Assembly (NCBI RefSeq): GCF_013449725.1
Contig: NZ_JACCFF010000002.1
Coordinates: 1-64,000 of the forward strand
DNA: 64,000 nucleotides
Direction: 5' to 3'
Origin: Mycobacteroides sp. LB1
GTDB lineage: Bacteria; Actinomycetota; Actinomycetes; Mycobacteriales; Mycobacteriaceae
Shown: piece after piece, positions 53,008 to 64,000 of the stretch
Position numbering within the stretch: the first letter of the stretch is position 1
Layout of the letters: the number at the start of each line of letters is the position of its first letter
Notes under the pieces: model-generated
What the model was told of the DNA's origin: nothing
Database searches by the model: none
Seen by the model: only the letters and a program-made list of their open reading frames with translations
Made by a program: the position numbers and the translations under genes

Positions 53008-53316
53008 TTAGCACGCCAGCGTGACGTGGGCGACCTTGGTGGAGACGGGAACCGATGTTGGCCTGTTTCGCATATCGCGGGCACTGGCGACATTGGAGAC
53101 CGGCGACTGTTGATTGACGGATTGGACGACACAATTGTCGGGATGTCCCGAGCCAAGCCGCGTCACGGTCACGCGATAGCCGCTGGACTGCAGGCTGTTG
53201 ATGACGGCATCGGCATCGTTGGACGGCCGGGCCAGGGCGTGAATCGCGGTGGCCAGGGATAGGACTGCCGCCGCGGCGGCTAGTGCGGGAATGACTCCCG
53301 TGGGCAATCTACGCAC
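53008..53316 (-). CDS. Small exported protein with two cysteines, unknown function
   Basis: A 102-residue protein with an N-terminal membrane or signal segment (residues 8-29) and a small domain, ADAVINSLQSSGYRVTVTRLG. Two Cys follow, in DNCVVQS and at the very last residue, which may form a disulfide. The GTG start has AAGGAG upstream. It lies 18 nt upstream of the gene at 52351-52989 on the same strand, so the two may be co-transcribed. A similar small-protein pattern occurs in many mycobacteria, but I cannot name the family. Confidence 0.75.
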   Translation of the reverse strand: MRRLPTGVIPALAAAAAVLSLATAIHALARPSNDADAVINSLQSSGYRVTVTRLGSGHPDNCVVQSVNQQSPVSNVASARDMRNRPTSVPVSTKVAHVTLAC

Positions 53317-53493
53317 CGTTGTCGCTCCTTAGCCTCGGCGTTGATGGGATTCTCTGAGATTAGCGGATCATGAAATCGACGTCAGGCGACTTCCTTGAGA
53401 TTCCAGGGAAGTCCGTCTATCGGGGACCGAATGATCGTGCTTCCCGATCTGTCGGTGGGCTTGGGCGTCGGACCGCCGGACTAGCCTTGATAC

Positions 53494-55611
53494 GTGCCCG
53501 ATCCCTCGACCTATCGACCGGCTCCCGGCTCGATACCCGTCGAGCCGGGGGTCTATCGATTCCGCGATCCGCACGGACGGGTCATCTATGTCGGTAAGGC
53601 CAAGAGCCTTCGCAGCCGGCTTACCTCGTATTTCGCTGATATCGCGAGCCTTCATCCGCGCACCCGGCAGATGGTCACCACCGCGGGCAGCGTCGAGTGG
53701 ACCGTGGTGGGCACCGAGGTCGAAGCTCTGCAGCTGGAATACAACTGGATAAAGGAGTTCGATCCGCGCTTCAATGTCCGCTACCGCGACGACAAGTCGT
53801 ATCCGGTGTTGGCCGTCACGTTGAACGAGGAGTATCCGCGGCTGTTTGTCTATCGCGGACCCCGACGCAAGGGGGTGCGTTACTTCGGTCCGTACTCGCA
53901 CGCCTGGGCCATCCGGGAGACCCTCGATCTGCTCACCCGGGTGTTCCCGGCGCGTACCTGCTCCAACGGAGTGTTCAAGCGGCACAAGCAGATTGATCGA
54001 CCCTGCCTGCTGGGATACATCGAGAAGTGTTCGGCGCCCTGTGTCGGGCGGGTGAGCGCCGAAGAGCACCGCGAGATCGTGCTTGATTTCTGTGATTTCC
54101 TGGCGGGCAAGACGGATCGCTTGGTCCGCGACATGGAACGTGAAATGAATCATGCTTCCAAGGAACTCAATTTTGAGCGGGCCGCGCGACTGCGGGACAA
54201 CATCTCTGCGCTGCAGCGTGCTCTGGAGCGCCAGACCGTGGTGTTCGGCGATGGCACCGATGCCGATGTGGTGGCCTTCGCCGACGACGAGCTGGAAGCC
54301 GCCGTACAGGTGTTCCATGTTCGTGGCGGGCGGGTTCGTGGTCAACGCGGCTGGATCGTCGAAAAATCCGGCGACCCAGGTGATTCCGATCTCAAGGGGC
54401 TGGTCGAACAGTTCCTCACCCAGTTCTACGGGGACCAGGCCGATCTCGCCCACGTTGCCGACACGGACACGGACAACACGGACCTGGCGCCGGTGCCGCG
54501 CGAGGTCCTGGTGCCGGTACTGCCGCGCGATGCCGAGGGTATGACCTCCTGGCTGACCGGTCTTCGGGGTTCACGGGTCAGCCTGCGCGTCCCGCAGCGC
54601 GGCGACAAAAAGGCGCTCGCGGAGACGGTAGAGCGCAACGCGAAAGAGGCCCTGTCCCAGCACAAGCTCAAGCGTGCGGGCGATCTGACCACGAGATCTG
54701 CCGCGTTGCAGGAGCTTCAGGATGCACTGGGCCTTGAGCAGGCACCGCTGCGCATCGAATGCATCGATATCAGCCACGTCCAGGGCACCGATGTGGTGGC
54801 CTCGCTGGTCGTCTTCGAGGATGGACTGTCCCGTCGGACCGACTATCGCCATTACAGCATCAAAGAGGCTGCGGGCGAAGGTCGCTCCGACGACGTCGCC
54901 TCGATCGCGGAGGTCACCCGGAGACGATTCGCCCGGCATGTCCAGGATCAGCAACAGGATCGTGCGGAAATATCCGCTGCGTCGGATGTCGCCGGCTTCG
55001 CGGCTTCGGGGTCGGACGTGGCCGGCTTCGCGGCTCCGGAAGGACGTTCACGCAAATTCGCTTATCCGCCGAACCTTTTTGTGGTCGACGGCGGTGCGCC
55101 GCAGGTCAATGCTGCCGCCGCGGAACTGAGCGAATTGGGTGTCACCGACGTCGCCGTGATCGGTCTGGCCAAGCGACTCGAAGAGGTGTGGGTGCCGGGC
55201 GAGCCCGATCCGGTGATCCTGCCCCGAACGAGTGAGGCGCTGTACCTGCTGCAGCGAGTCCGCGACGAGGCGCATCGGTTCGCCATCACGTTCCACCGCA
55301 GCAAGCGGTCCAGGCGGATGACGGCCTCGGTACTCGACGGCATACCGGGTTTGGGCGAGGCCCGGCGTGCGGCCCTCGTCTCCCACTTCGGCTCCGTGGC
55401 GCAGCTCAAGAAGGCCAGCGTTGAGGAGATCACGACGGTGCCGGGTATCGGCGCCGCTACCGCGCTCGCAGTTCGTGAAGCACTCGTCGGCAACACAGGT
55501 GCGGCTTCGGGTGCCGGTTTCAGGACAAGTTCGCGTGCAACTTCTGGTGCAACCGAAGCGCCGGCGCCCGCCATGGTCGAAAATGGAGTCGATGACATTC
55601 CATCCCCCTAG
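53494..55611 (+). CDS. uvrC: Excinuclease ABC subunit C
   Basis: A 705-residue nuclease that makes the two cuts in nucleotide excision repair. Domains in order are GIY-YIG nuclease ([10 protein letters not shown]...[10 protein letters not shown], residues 13-95), UVR (UvrB-binding, about 205-240), the RNase H-like 3' nuclease ([23 protein letters not shown]), and a tandem HhH C-terminus ([24 protein letters not shown]). An insert near residues 497-516 holds two copies of SDVAGFAA, a 30-bp tandem duplication between catalytic blocks. The C-terminal end overlaps rapZ. Confidence 0.95.
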   Translation: MPDPSTYRPAPGSIPVEPGVYRFRDPHGRVIYVGKAKSLRSRLTSYFADIASLHPRTRQMVTTAGSVEWTVVGTEVEALQLEYNWIKEFDPRFNVRYRDDKSYPVLAVTLNEEYPRLFVYRGPRRKGVRYFGPYSHAWAIRETLDLLTRVFPARTCSNGVFKRHKQIDRPCLLGYIEKCSAPCVGRVSAEEHREIVLDFCDFLAGKTDRLVRDMEREMNHASKELNFERAARLRDNISALQRALERQTVVFGDGTDADVVAFADDELEAAVQVFHVRGGRVRGQRGWIVEKSGDPGDSDLKGLVEQFLTQFYGDQADLAHVADTDTDNTDLAPVPREVLVPVLPRDAEGMTSWLTGLRGSRVSLRVPQRGDKKALAETVERNAKEALSQHKLKRAGDLTTRSAALQELQDALGLEQAPLRIECIDISHVQGTDVVASLVVFEDGLSRRTDYRHYSIKEAAGEGRSDDVASIAEVTRRRFARHVQDQQQDRAEISAASDVAGFAASGSDVAGFAAPEGRSRKFAYPPNLFVVDGGAPQVNAAAAELSELGVTDVAVIGLAKRLEEVWVPGEPDPVILPRTSEALYLLQRVRDEAHRFAITFHRSKRSRRMTASVLDGIPGLGEARRAALVSHFGSVAQLKKASVEEITTVPGIGAATALAVREALVGNTGAASGAGFRTSSRATSGATEAPAPAMVENGVDDIPSP
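54982..55035 (+). repeat. 30-bp tandem duplication inside uvrC
   Basis: Two units of 24 bp (54982-55005 and 55012-55035; each encodes SDVAGFAA) are separated by 6 bp. They lie in the linker within the C-terminal nuclease domain, giving [10 protein letters not shown] followed by [11 protein letters not shown]. Confidence 0.85.
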
Positions 55612-56485
55612 CGAGACCGCGAACGCCGATATCGACGTCGTCCTGGTCACGGGCCTATCCGGCGCGGGACGAGGCACCACCGCCAAGGTCCTCGAAGACC
55701 TCGGGTGGTACGTCGCCGACAACCTGCCGCCCGAGCTGATCACCCGCATGGTCGACCTCGGCCTTGCCGCCGGTTCACGCATCACCCAGCTGGCGGTTGT
55801 GATGGACGTGCGGTCCCGGGGTTTCAACGGTGACCTGGAGTCGGTGCGTGCCGACCTGGCTACCCGGGGGATCAACCCGCGTGTGCTGTTCCTGGAGGCA
55901 TCCGACGAAAGCCTGGTGCGTCGCTACGAACAGAACCGGCGTAGCCACCCCCTACAGGGCGGTCAAACACTTGCCGAGGGCATAGCCGCCGAACGCGCGC
56001 TGCTCTCAACCCTGCGGGCCTCGGCCGATCTGGTCATCGACACCTCCTCGCTACCTGTGCCCGCGCTGCGCGCCGCCATCGAACGTGCCTTCAGCACCGA
56101 GACGGTGGCGCATCTGAGCGTTACCGTGGAATCCTTCGGATTCAAATACGGGCTGCCGATGGACGCCGATATGGTCGTCGATGTCCGTTTCCTGCCAAAC
56201 CCGCATTGGGTGGACGAGCTGCGACCGCATACCGGGCAGCATCCGTCGGTCAGCCAATACGTATTGAGCCAACCCGGTGCGGACGAGTTCTTGGACACCT
56301 ACCATCGGCTGCTGAACCTCGTGATCGACGGTTACCGGCGAGAGGGAAAGCGCTACATGACAATTGCGGTCGGCTGTACCGGCGGCAAGCATCGCAGTGT
56401 CGCTGTCTCGGAGGCCCTGTCGAGGCTCCTTGTTTCCGAAGACCTGTCGGTACGTGTATTGCACCGGGACCTGGGGCGCGAATGA
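55583..56485 (+). CDS. rapZ: RNase adapter RapZ / nucleotide-binding P-loop protein
   Basis: About 300 residues. The Walker A-like loop is [12 protein letters not shown], with Arg in place of the usual Lys, as in this family. [18 protein letters not shown] and the C-terminal ligand motif [12 protein letters not shown] are present. In E. coli RapZ guides GlmZ sRNA decay, but its mycobacterial role is unclear. Starts at 55583 or 55592 are possible; both are inside the 3' end of uvrC. Its stop overlaps the cuvA start (ATGA). Confidence 0.94.
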   Translation: MESMTFHPPSETANADIDVVLVTGLSGAGRGTTAKVLEDLGWYVADNLPPELITRMVDLGLAAGSRITQLAVVMDVRSRGFNGDLESVRADLATRGINPRVLFLEASDESLVRRYEQNRRSHPLQGGQTLAEGIAAERALLSTLRASADLVIDTSSLPVPALRAAIERAFSTETVAHLSVTVESFGFKYGLPMDADMVVDVRFLPNPHWVDELRPHTGQHPSVSQYVLSQPGADEFLDTYHRLLNLVIDGYRREGKRYMTIAVGCTGGKHRSVAVSEALSRLLVSEDLSVRVLHRDLGRE

Positions 56486-57558
56486 ACCCCGGCATCGATC
56501 AGCCGTTTGCACGACGAGAACCCAGCATCGTTGCCCTCGGTGGCGGGCACGGTCTGTACGCGACGTTATCGGCAGCGCGACGGCTCACCCACGACATCAC
56601 CGCCGTGGTCACGGTGTCCGACGATGGCGGATCGTCCGGGAGAATCCGCTCCGAGCTCGGGATCGTGCCACCGGGTGATCTGCGCATGGCGTTGGCGGCG
56701 CTCGCCTCCGACAGCCCGCGCGGCCGCATGTGGGCGACCGCCATTCAGCACCGGCTGGGAGGCAGCGGTGGGTTGGCGGGGCACCCGATTGGCAACTTGA
56801 TCCTGGCCGGGCTCACCGACATGCTCGCCGACCCGGTCACCGCGCTCGACGAGATGGGTCGCATGCTCGGCATCACCGGGCGCGTCCTCCCCATGTGTCC
56901 GATTCCCCTGCAGATCGAGGCAGATGTATCGGGCCTGGAGTCCGACCCACGAATGAGCCGGGTGATCCGTGGACAGGTGGCCCTGGCGACTACGCCGGGC
57001 AAGGTGCGCCGGGTGCGTCTGTACCCGGGCGATCCACCCGCCACCCGGCAGGCCGTGGAGGCGATCATGGCCGCCGACCTGGTGGTTCTGGGACCTGGTT
57101 CGTGGTTCACGAGCGTTATCCCGCATGTCCTGGTGCCCGATCTTTTTGCGGCGTTGCAGCAGACACGAGCCCGCAAGGCCCTGATCTTGAACCTTGCCTC
57201 GGAGCCGGGGGAGACGGCGGGCTTTTCCGCCGAGCGCCATTTGCACGTACTCTCGCAGCACGCTCCCGAGTTCGGCGTGCACGACATCGTCGTCGAATCC
57301 GCGTCAGCGGACAACACCGAGCGTGACCACTTGACCAGAGCGGCCGCCTTGTTCAATGCGCAGGTTCAGTTCGCTGATGTTGCGCGTCCTGGTACACATT
57401 TACATGACCCCGCGAAACTGGCGGCGGTCTTGGATCGAATACGGACGAGTAGTGCGGCTCCGGCCGCAGCAGTAGATGCCGAATCCACGGCGCGCCTGAC
57501 AACGGGCGGCGGACACACGCAGCACGGAAGCCAGAGAGGGGACGCCACGTGGCGATGA
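56482..57558 (+). CDS. cuvA: CuvA/YvcK-type gluconeogenesis and envelope factor
   Basis: About 358 residues with a Rossmann-like fold. It shows [47 protein letters not shown] and [16 protein letters not shown]. In M. tuberculosis the homologue (Rv1422) is needed for nutrient-dependent cell-wall control and is phosphorylated by PknB; the C-terminal tail here is Ser/Thr rich, but no site is certain. It binds UDP-sugars in Bacillus. It starts inside the rapZ stop and overlaps whiA at its 3' end. Confidence 0.93.
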   Translation: MNPGIDQPFARREPSIVALGGGHGLYATLSAARRLTHDITAVVTVSDDGGSSGRIRSELGIVPPGDLRMALAALASDSPRGRMWATAIQHRLGGSGGLAGHPIGNLILAGLTDMLADPVTALDEMGRMLGITGRVLPMCPIPLQIEADVSGLESDPRMSRVIRGQVALATTPGKVRRVRLYPGDPPATRQAVEAIMAADLVVLGPGSWFTSVIPHVLVPDLFAALQQTRARKALILNLASEPGETAGFSAERHLHVLSQHAPEFGVHDIVVESASADNTERDHLTRAAALFNAQVQFADVARPGTHLHDPAKLAAVLDRIRTSSAAPAAAVDAESTARLTTGGGHTQHGSQRGDATWR

Positions 57559-58532
57559 CCGCCGAGGTCAAGGACGAACTGAGCCGCCTAGTGGTGACTC
57601 AGGTCAGTAGCCGTCGCGCCGAGGTCGCGTCGCTGCTGCGATTCGCCGGCGGACTGCACATCGTCAGCGGCCGGGTCGTCGTCGAGGCGGAGGTGGACCA
57701 GGGCAGCATCGCGCGGCGCCTGCGCAAAGACATCTTTGATCTGTACGGCTACAGCGCCGTTGTGCACGTGCTGTCGGCGGGCGGTATCCGCAAGACAACC
57801 CGATATGTGGTGCGCGTCGCCAAGGACGGGGAGTCCCTCGCCCGGCAGACCGGACTGCTCGACCTGCGCGGTCGCCCGGTCCGCGGGTTGCCCGCGCAGG
57901 TGGTCGGCGGCAGTGTCGCCGATGCCGAGGCAGCGTGGCGGGGCGCTTTCTTGGCGCACGGCTCGCTGACGGAACCCGGAAGGTCTTCGGCGCTGGAGGT
58001 CAGCTGCCCAGGGCCCGAGGCCGCACTGGCGCTGGTGGGTGCGGCTCGGCGGCTCGGGGTGAGTGCCAAGGCTCGTGAAGTACGAGGGAGCGACCGTGTG
58101 GTCGTGCGCGATGGTGAGGCCATCGGCGCCTTGCTCACCCGGATGGGCGCCCAGGACACCCGGCTGACCTGGGAAGAACGCCGAATGCGGCGGGAGGTGC
58201 GGGCAACGGCCAATCGGCTCGCCAACTTCGACGACGCGAACCTGCGCAGGTCGGCCCGCGCCGCCGTCGCAGCCGCGGCCCGCGTGGAGCGGGCGCTCGA
58301 AATCCTTGGTGACACGGTGCCCGACCATCTCTCGGCGGCGGGGAAACTGCGTGTGGAGCACCGTCAGGCATCGCTCGAGGAGCTGGGCCGCCTCGCGGAT
58401 CCGGTCATGACTAAAGATGCTGTCGCGGGCCGTATCCGACGACTGTTGTCGATGGCCGATCGCAAGGCCAAGACCGAGGGTGTCCCCGACACCGAATCCG
58501 CCGTCACCCCGGAGCTGCTCGAAGAGGCCTAG
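57549..58532 (+). CDS. whiA: Sporulation/cell-division regulator WhiA
   Basis: A 327-residue DNA-binding protein with a LAGLIDADG-like N-terminal fold ([20 protein letters not shown] and [13 protein letters not shown]) and a C-terminal HTH region ([21 protein letters not shown]). It is nearly the same as M. tuberculosis WhiA. The GTG at 57549 has GAGAGGGG seven bases upstream, so I prefer it over the ATG at 57555, which overlaps the cuvA stop (ATGA). Order uvrC-rapZ-cuvA-whiA is typical of actinobacteria. Confidence 0.95.
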   Translation: MAMTAEVKDELSRLVVTQVSSRRAEVASLLRFAGGLHIVSGRVVVEAEVDQGSIARRLRKDIFDLYGYSAVVHVLSAGGIRKTTRYVVRVAKDGESLARQTGLLDLRGRPVRGLPAQVVGGSVADAEAAWRGAFLAHGSLTEPGRSSALEVSCPGPEAALALVGAARRLGVSAKAREVRGSDRVVVRDGEAIGALLTRMGAQDTRLTWEERRMRREVRATANRLANFDDANLRRSARAAVAAAARVERALEILGDTVPDHLSAAGKLRVEHRQASLEELGRLADPVMTKDAVAGRIRRLLSMADRKAKTEGVPDTESAVTPELLEEA

Positions 58533-58598
58533 ATCGACAGGGCAGCCGCCGACTAAAACTGTTGGCGAATTGTCGGGGTGCTTTCGTACGCTGGGCCG

Positions 58599-59924
58599 GT
58601 GGAGATCTCCAAGCAGTTGAAAACCGAAGAGTCCCTTGAGGACTCTTCGGGCGAGGAGCCACACCAGCAATCCTCCCGCCTGCCGCGGGCGTTACGCCCC
58701 CTCCGGCACCGCGACTATCGACGGTTGACGCTGGGTCTGGCGGTCACGCTGCTGGGCAACGGAATGTGGACGGTGGCCCTCGTCTGGCAGGTCATTCGGA
58801 TGGGTCTTGGGCCGGCACAGGTGGCAGTCGTCGGCACCGCGTTCAGCGTCGGGCTGCTGGTCAGTGTGCTGCCCGCAGGTGTCGCCGCCGACCGACTGCC
58901 CAAGCTGTGGGTGATGCGGTGTTCGCTCGCGTTGCAGACCGTGCTGATGTTCGCCACCGCGACGCTCGTCCTGACCGGCACGGCCCACATATGGCATCTG
59001 GCGCTCAACTCGCTGCTATTCGGTATCGCCGAGGGTTTCTACATACCCGCCTACACCGCGCTGTTGCCGAGCCTGTTGCCTGCCGATGAACTTTTGGCCG
59101 CCAACGGAATTGAAGGTGTACTACGGCCGGTGATGCAGCTGGCGGCGGGGCCCGCGGTCAGCGCGGCCATAGTCAGCGTGTGGTCGCCGGGCGGTGCGTT
59201 CCTTCTGGAGGGCGTTCTCGCCGCGGCCGGCTTCTGCTGCCTGCTGCTGGTCCGGCACAACCACGAGCCGGCCGCCGCGGCGGAAGTGAAGCTGCATCCG
59301 TTGCGCCGGGCACTTACCGACCTGGCGGACGGGTTCCGATACATGGTGCGAACCACCTGGTTCTTCGCCACTCTGCTGTTCGCGATCGGCTATGTACTGG
59401 TGGTCGTCGGCCCCATCGAGATCCTGCTGCCATTCGTCATCCGTGACCACGGCGGTGACCCCGGCACACATGCCACCGTGCTGGCGTTCTTCGGTCTGGC
59501 CGGTGCGGTCGGATCGTTCATCGTGTCCTCGCTGCCGCTGGCTCGCCGATATCTGACGGTGATGATCCTGATGTGGGGAGCAGGCTCGCTACCCCTGGTA
59601 CTCATCGGGTTCACCGGTCATGTCTGGATGATTGCCCTCGCGATGATCATCGTGGGCGGCACCATGCAGGCAGCCAACGTCATCTGGGGCACCCTGATGC
59701 AACGCCGGGTACCCGAGGAGATGCTCGGGCGTGCGGCCAGCATGGACTTCTTTGTGTCCCTGGTCGGTCTGCCGGCTTCCTTCGCGCTCGTGGTCCCAGT
59801 GGCTCATGTCATCGGCAACACGACGGTGTTCGTCATTGCGGGAGTCGCGCCTCTGGTACTGGCGGTCGTCGCCCATATCGTCGCCCGACTGGGCCGGGAC
59901 GAAATGGCGCACCCCCTGGGCTAA
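58599..59924 (+). CDS. MFS transporter, drug/siderophore exporter-like (MFS_3/EntS type)
   Basis: About 441 residues with 12 hydrophobic helices. The pattern RHRDYRRLTLGLAVTLLGNG and AGVAADRLPKLWVM near the N-terminus is typical of the MFS_3 family. The substrate is unknown; efflux is likely. TACGCT at 58587-58592 could be a -10 box, which would place transcription start at or next to the GTG at 58599, so the mRNA may be leaderless. A GTG at 58578 is the other possible start. It lies between whiA and gap, where M. tuberculosis has other genes. Confidence 0.85.
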   Translation: MEISKQLKTEESLEDSSGEEPHQQSSRLPRALRPLRHRDYRRLTLGLAVTLLGNGMWTVALVWQVIRMGLGPAQVAVVGTAFSVGLLVSVLPAGVAADRLPKLWVMRCSLALQTVLMFATATLVLTGTAHIWHLALNSLLFGIAEGFYIPAYTALLPSLLPADELLAANGIEGVLRPVMQLAAGPAVSAAIVSVWSPGGAFLLEGVLAAAGFCCLLLVRHNHEPAAAAEVKLHPLRRALTDLADGFRYMVRTTWFFATLLFAIGYVLVVVGPIEILLPFVIRDHGGDPGTHATVLAFFGLAGAVGSFIVSSLPLARRYLTVMILMWGAGSLPLVLIGFTGHVWMIALAMIIVGGTMQAANVIWGTLMQRRVPEEMLGRAASMDFFVSLVGLPASFALVVPVAHVIGNTTVFVIAGVAPLVLAVVAHIVARLGRDEMAHPLG

Positions 59925-59929
59925 TGTGA

Positions 59930-61003
<1,074 letters not shown>

Positions 61004-61007
61004 CCGC

Positions 61008-62234
61008 ATGGGCATCAAGTCGCTCAACGACCTGCTGACCGAGGGAGTTTCGGGCAAGGGCGTGCTGGTCCGGTCGGACCTCAACGTCCCGCTCGACGCC
61101 AATCTCAACATCACGGATCCCGGCCGCATCGTGGCCTCGGTCCCGACCATCCGCGCGCTCGCGGGTGCCGGGGCCAAGGTCATCGTGACCGCGCATCTGG
61201 GCCGCCCGGACGGTAAGCCGGACCCGAAGCTGTCCCTGGCTCCGGTGGGCGCGGCGCTCAGCGAGCTGTTGGGTCAGCACGTGCAGGTCGCGGGCGATGT
61301 CGTCGGGACCGATGCACTCGCGCGTGCCGAGGGTCTGACCGATGGTGACGTGCTGCTGCTGGAGAACATCCGGTTCGACCCACGGGAAACCAGCAAGGAC
61401 GATGCGCAGCGACTGGCACTTGCGCAGGAGCTGGCCGAATTAGTCAGCGGCCCAACGGGTACCGGTGGCGCCTTCGTCTCCGACGGGTTCGGGGTGGTGC
61501 ACCGCAAGCAGGCCTCCGTCTACGACGTAGCGACCTTGCTGCCGCATTACGCCGGCGGGCTCGTGGCCGCCGAGGTGGAAGTACTGCGCGTGCTGACGGC
61601 CTCCACCGAGCGTCCGTACGCGGTTGTACTCGGCGGGTCGAAGGTCTCGGACAAGCTGGCGGTTATCGAGTCGCTGGCCACCAAGGCCGACAGCCTGGTG
61701 ATCGGCGGCGGGATGTGCTTTACCTTCCTGGCCGCACAGGGGCTGCCGGTCGGCAAGTCGCTGGTACAACCGGACCAGATCGACGTCTGCCGCAAGCTTC
61801 TAGACACCTACGCCGATGTGATCCACCTGCCGATGGATATTGTGGCGGCCGACGAGTTCTCGGCCGATTCACCATCGGAAATCGTTGCCGCTGATGCTAT
61901 TCCGGACGGCAAGATGGGCTTGGACATCGGACCGGAGTCGGTGAAGCGATTCACCGCTGTGCTGTCCAACGCCAAGACCATCTTTTGGAACGGACCGATG
62001 GGCGTGTTCGAGTTCCCGGCGTTCGCCGAGGGCACTCGGGGTGTGGCCGAGGCCATCATCGCGGCCACCGAAAAGGGTGCGTTCAGTGTGGTCGGCGGCG
62101 GCGATTCGGCAGCCGCGGTGCGCGCGCTGGACCTGCCGGACGACGGTTTCTCCCACATTTCCACCGGCGGTGGGGCCTCGCTGGAATACCTTGAGGGCAA
62201 GTCCCTTCCGGGTATCGACGTACTAGAGAGCTAG
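61008..62234 (+). CDS. pgk: Phosphoglycerate kinase
   Basis: A 408-residue two-domain kinase that makes ATP from 1,3-bisphosphoglycerate. Motifs are [39 protein letters not shown] and GGGDSAAAV. It begins 4 nt after gap and ends 4 nt before tpiA. Confidence 0.97.
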   Translation: MGIKSLNDLLTEGVSGKGVLVRSDLNVPLDANLNITDPGRIVASVPTIRALAGAGAKVIVTAHLGRPDGKPDPKLSLAPVGAALSELLGQHVQVAGDVVGTDALARAEGLTDGDVLLLENIRFDPRETSKDDAQRLALAQELAELVSGPTGTGGAFVSDGFGVVHRKQASVYDVATLLPHYAGGLVAAEVEVLRVLTASTERPYAVVLGGSKVSDKLAVIESLATKADSLVIGGGMCFTFLAAQGLPVGKSLVQPDQIDVCRKLLDTYADVIHLPMDIVAADEFSADSPSEIVAADAIPDGKMGLDIGPESVKRFTAVLSNAKTIFWNGPMGVFEFPAFAEGTRGVAEAIIAATEKGAFSVVGGGDSAAAVRALDLPDDGFSHISTGGGASLEYLEGKSLPGIDVLES

Positions 62235-62238
62235 GTAC

Positions 62239-63024
<786 letters not shown>

Positions 63025-63025
63025 C

Positions 63026-64000
63026 TCAGCCCTGTGACAGGTTCTGCAGGTGTGCGCCGCGCGCCATCACTCCGTCGAGGGCGGTGAGGAAGGCCGGCAG
63101 GTGCGCGGTGATATCGGCCGTGCTTGCTGTCAGGTCCTTGCGTTCCTTGTCCGTGGAAACGGTGTCATACCAGTCGATTCCAGGTGAACCGTCGGCGGTG
63201 GTGTCGAGTGTCTCGATTGCCTTGAGCCATCCGCCGAGCTGACCAAGAACCACGGCGTAGGGCGCGGCCCGGGTCAGGACGATCTCCCGGTCCTCGGCGG
63301 CCAGAGCCTCAAGGTCGAGCTCGCGTAGGTATCCACGCAGCGCTGCTACGTGGGCTACCAGCAACTGACCACGTGCGGTCCGGACCGGAAGCAGCATGCC
63401 GGTCAGCGCACAAAAGGCGCCCACGCCGCATACCGCGACCCCGATCATGGCGCTGCCGATGCTAAGCGCCAGCACGGTGGTCAGCACGAGACCGGCGAGC
63501 AGCACGCCGATTCCGCAGCGCGTCAGTGTGCCCAGGTGTTCGGGTGAGCGTCGAAACCACCGGTTGAGTTGCGCGTCGGCGTACATCGCCTCGGCGAGAC
63601 TGCCGAGATCCAGTCGAGAGCCCGGTGTTTGGAGGCTGGACAGAAACACCGTCTCTGTGTCATCGGGAAGCAGGATGCCCAGAAGCCGGGTCTCGTAGAC
63701 GGATAGGAGGCTGTCTTCGGGTGCACGACGAGATATCTGCCAGTCGAGTTGCCCACCGGAGCCGGTTGTTTCGGCGATCCATAGATATCCGCGGACCGCC
63801 AGGTCGACGATCGTCGCGGTCAGGTCCACGGCATCGACCCGCAGGTCGACGACGGTGCCGACCTGCCCGGGGAGCACCCCGTCCGGCGCTGCGAATCTTG
63901 TTCCGTTCTCATCGTGTAACAAGGGATCGACTGGGGCGACAGGGATTTCGGCGGCGTGCGCATCGCGGCGGCGCGCGATTATCACCCAGCATGTCATCGC
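63026..64000 (-). CDS. DUF2207-type membrane protein, C-terminal part
   Basis: The frame runs off the right edge, so only the last ~324 codons are seen. A cytoplasmic stretch with GQVGTVVDLRVDAVDLTATI and DLAVRGYLWIAE matches DUF2207/YciQ-like proteins. Two transmembrane helices follow (GVLLAGLVLTTVLALSIG and MIGVAVCGVGAFCALTGMLL). The ATG near 63997 is probably internal. Function is unknown. It is convergent with tpiA, one base apart. Confidence 0.8.
   Translation of the reverse strand, partial: AMTCWVIIARRRDAHAAEIPVAPVDPLLHDENGTRFAAPDGVLPGQVGTVVDLRVDAVDLTATIVDLAVRGYLWIAETTGSGGQLDWQISRRAPEDSLLSVYETRLLGILLPDDTETVFLSSLQTPGSRLDLGSLAEAMYADAQLNRWFRRSPEHLGTLTRCGIGVLLAGLVLTTVLALSIGSAMIGVAVCGVGAFCALTGMLLPVRTARGQLLVAHVAALRGYLRELDLEALAAEDREIVLTRAAPYAVVLGQLGGWLKAIETLDTTADGSPGIDWYDTVSTDKERKDLTASTADITAHLPAFLTALDGVMARGAHLQNLSQG

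Overview
The window is high-GC actinobacterial DNA with the gene content of a mycobacterium. Markers are mihF, whiA, the lprG-P55 pair, MspA-like porins, CoaBC and a helicase-dead PriA. Gene order follows the M. tuberculosis Rv1379-Rv1438 backbone (pyrR ... carB-pyrF, mihF-gmk-rpoZ-coaBC-metK, priA-fmt-rsmB-rpe-ribD-P55/lprG, ribE-ribBA-ribH, uvrC-rapZ-cuvA-whiA, gap-pgk-tpiA). The PE/PPE pair that sits between pyrF and mihF in M. tuberculosis is absent and an acyltransferase-3 gene lies there instead. With the two MspA-like genes and the extra catabolic clusters, this suggests a rapid grower, most likely of the Mycobacteroides abscessus-chelonae group (inference; no search was run).

Layout: 1-154 start of an acyl-CoA carboxylase beta subunit (accD6-like, minus); 253-1473 serine beta-lactamase-fold esterase (minus); 1588-10328 pyrimidine biosynthesis operon pyrR-pyrB-pyrC-(membrane gene)-carA-carB-mini-ORF-pyrF, in which every junction overlaps by 1-4 nt, with a PyrR RNA-binding hairpin over the pyrR ribosome binding site; 10310-11635 acyltransferase (minus); 12115-15966 mihF-gmk-rpoZ-coaBC-metK, closed by a strong terminator; 16092-21752 alpha/beta hydrolase plus a reductive-pyrimidine/hydantoin catabolic cluster (beta-ureidopropionase, dihydropyrimidinase, LLM flavoenzyme, NCS1 permease); 21730-22701 NlhH-like esterase (minus); 22758-31758 priA, tetR, fmt-rsmB-rpe-ribD and the convergent lprG-P55 pair; 31897-35368 secreted protease and a methionine ABC transporter metQ-metN-metI; 35369-38574 a block of exported proteins including two MspA-like porins; 38604-41489 riboflavin genes and a PH-domain membrane protein; 41652-50353 ethanolamine catabolism (acs, regulator, exaC, permease, eutB, eutC); 50364-53316 gamma-glutamyltransferase and two small exported proteins; 53494-58532 uvrC-rapZ-cuvA-whiA; 58599-59924 MFS exporter; 59981-63024 gap-pgk-tpiA; 63026-64000 partial DUF2207 membrane protein.

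How the genes work together: the pyr operon makes UMP under PyrR control, and the 16.9-21.8 kb cluster does the reverse by importing and opening pyrimidine or hydantoin rings. The ethanolamine cluster forms a complete route ethanolamine -> acetaldehyde -> acetate -> acetyl-CoA without any microcompartment gene. The riboflavin genes are split in two nearby blocks around lprG, metNIQ and the porins.

The most unusual signal is a 22-bp interspersed repeat (core GAGCCGCTTGCGCGAAGAG). It occurs six times, always at or just before the 5' end of a coding region: once inside the N-terminal codons of carA, of the beta-ureidopropionase gene and of the NlhH-like gene, and three times in tandem (33-bp period) between carB and pyrF. 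There the repeats form a 33-codon mini-ORF that overlaps the carB stop (ATGA) and the pyrF start (GTGA) exactly.
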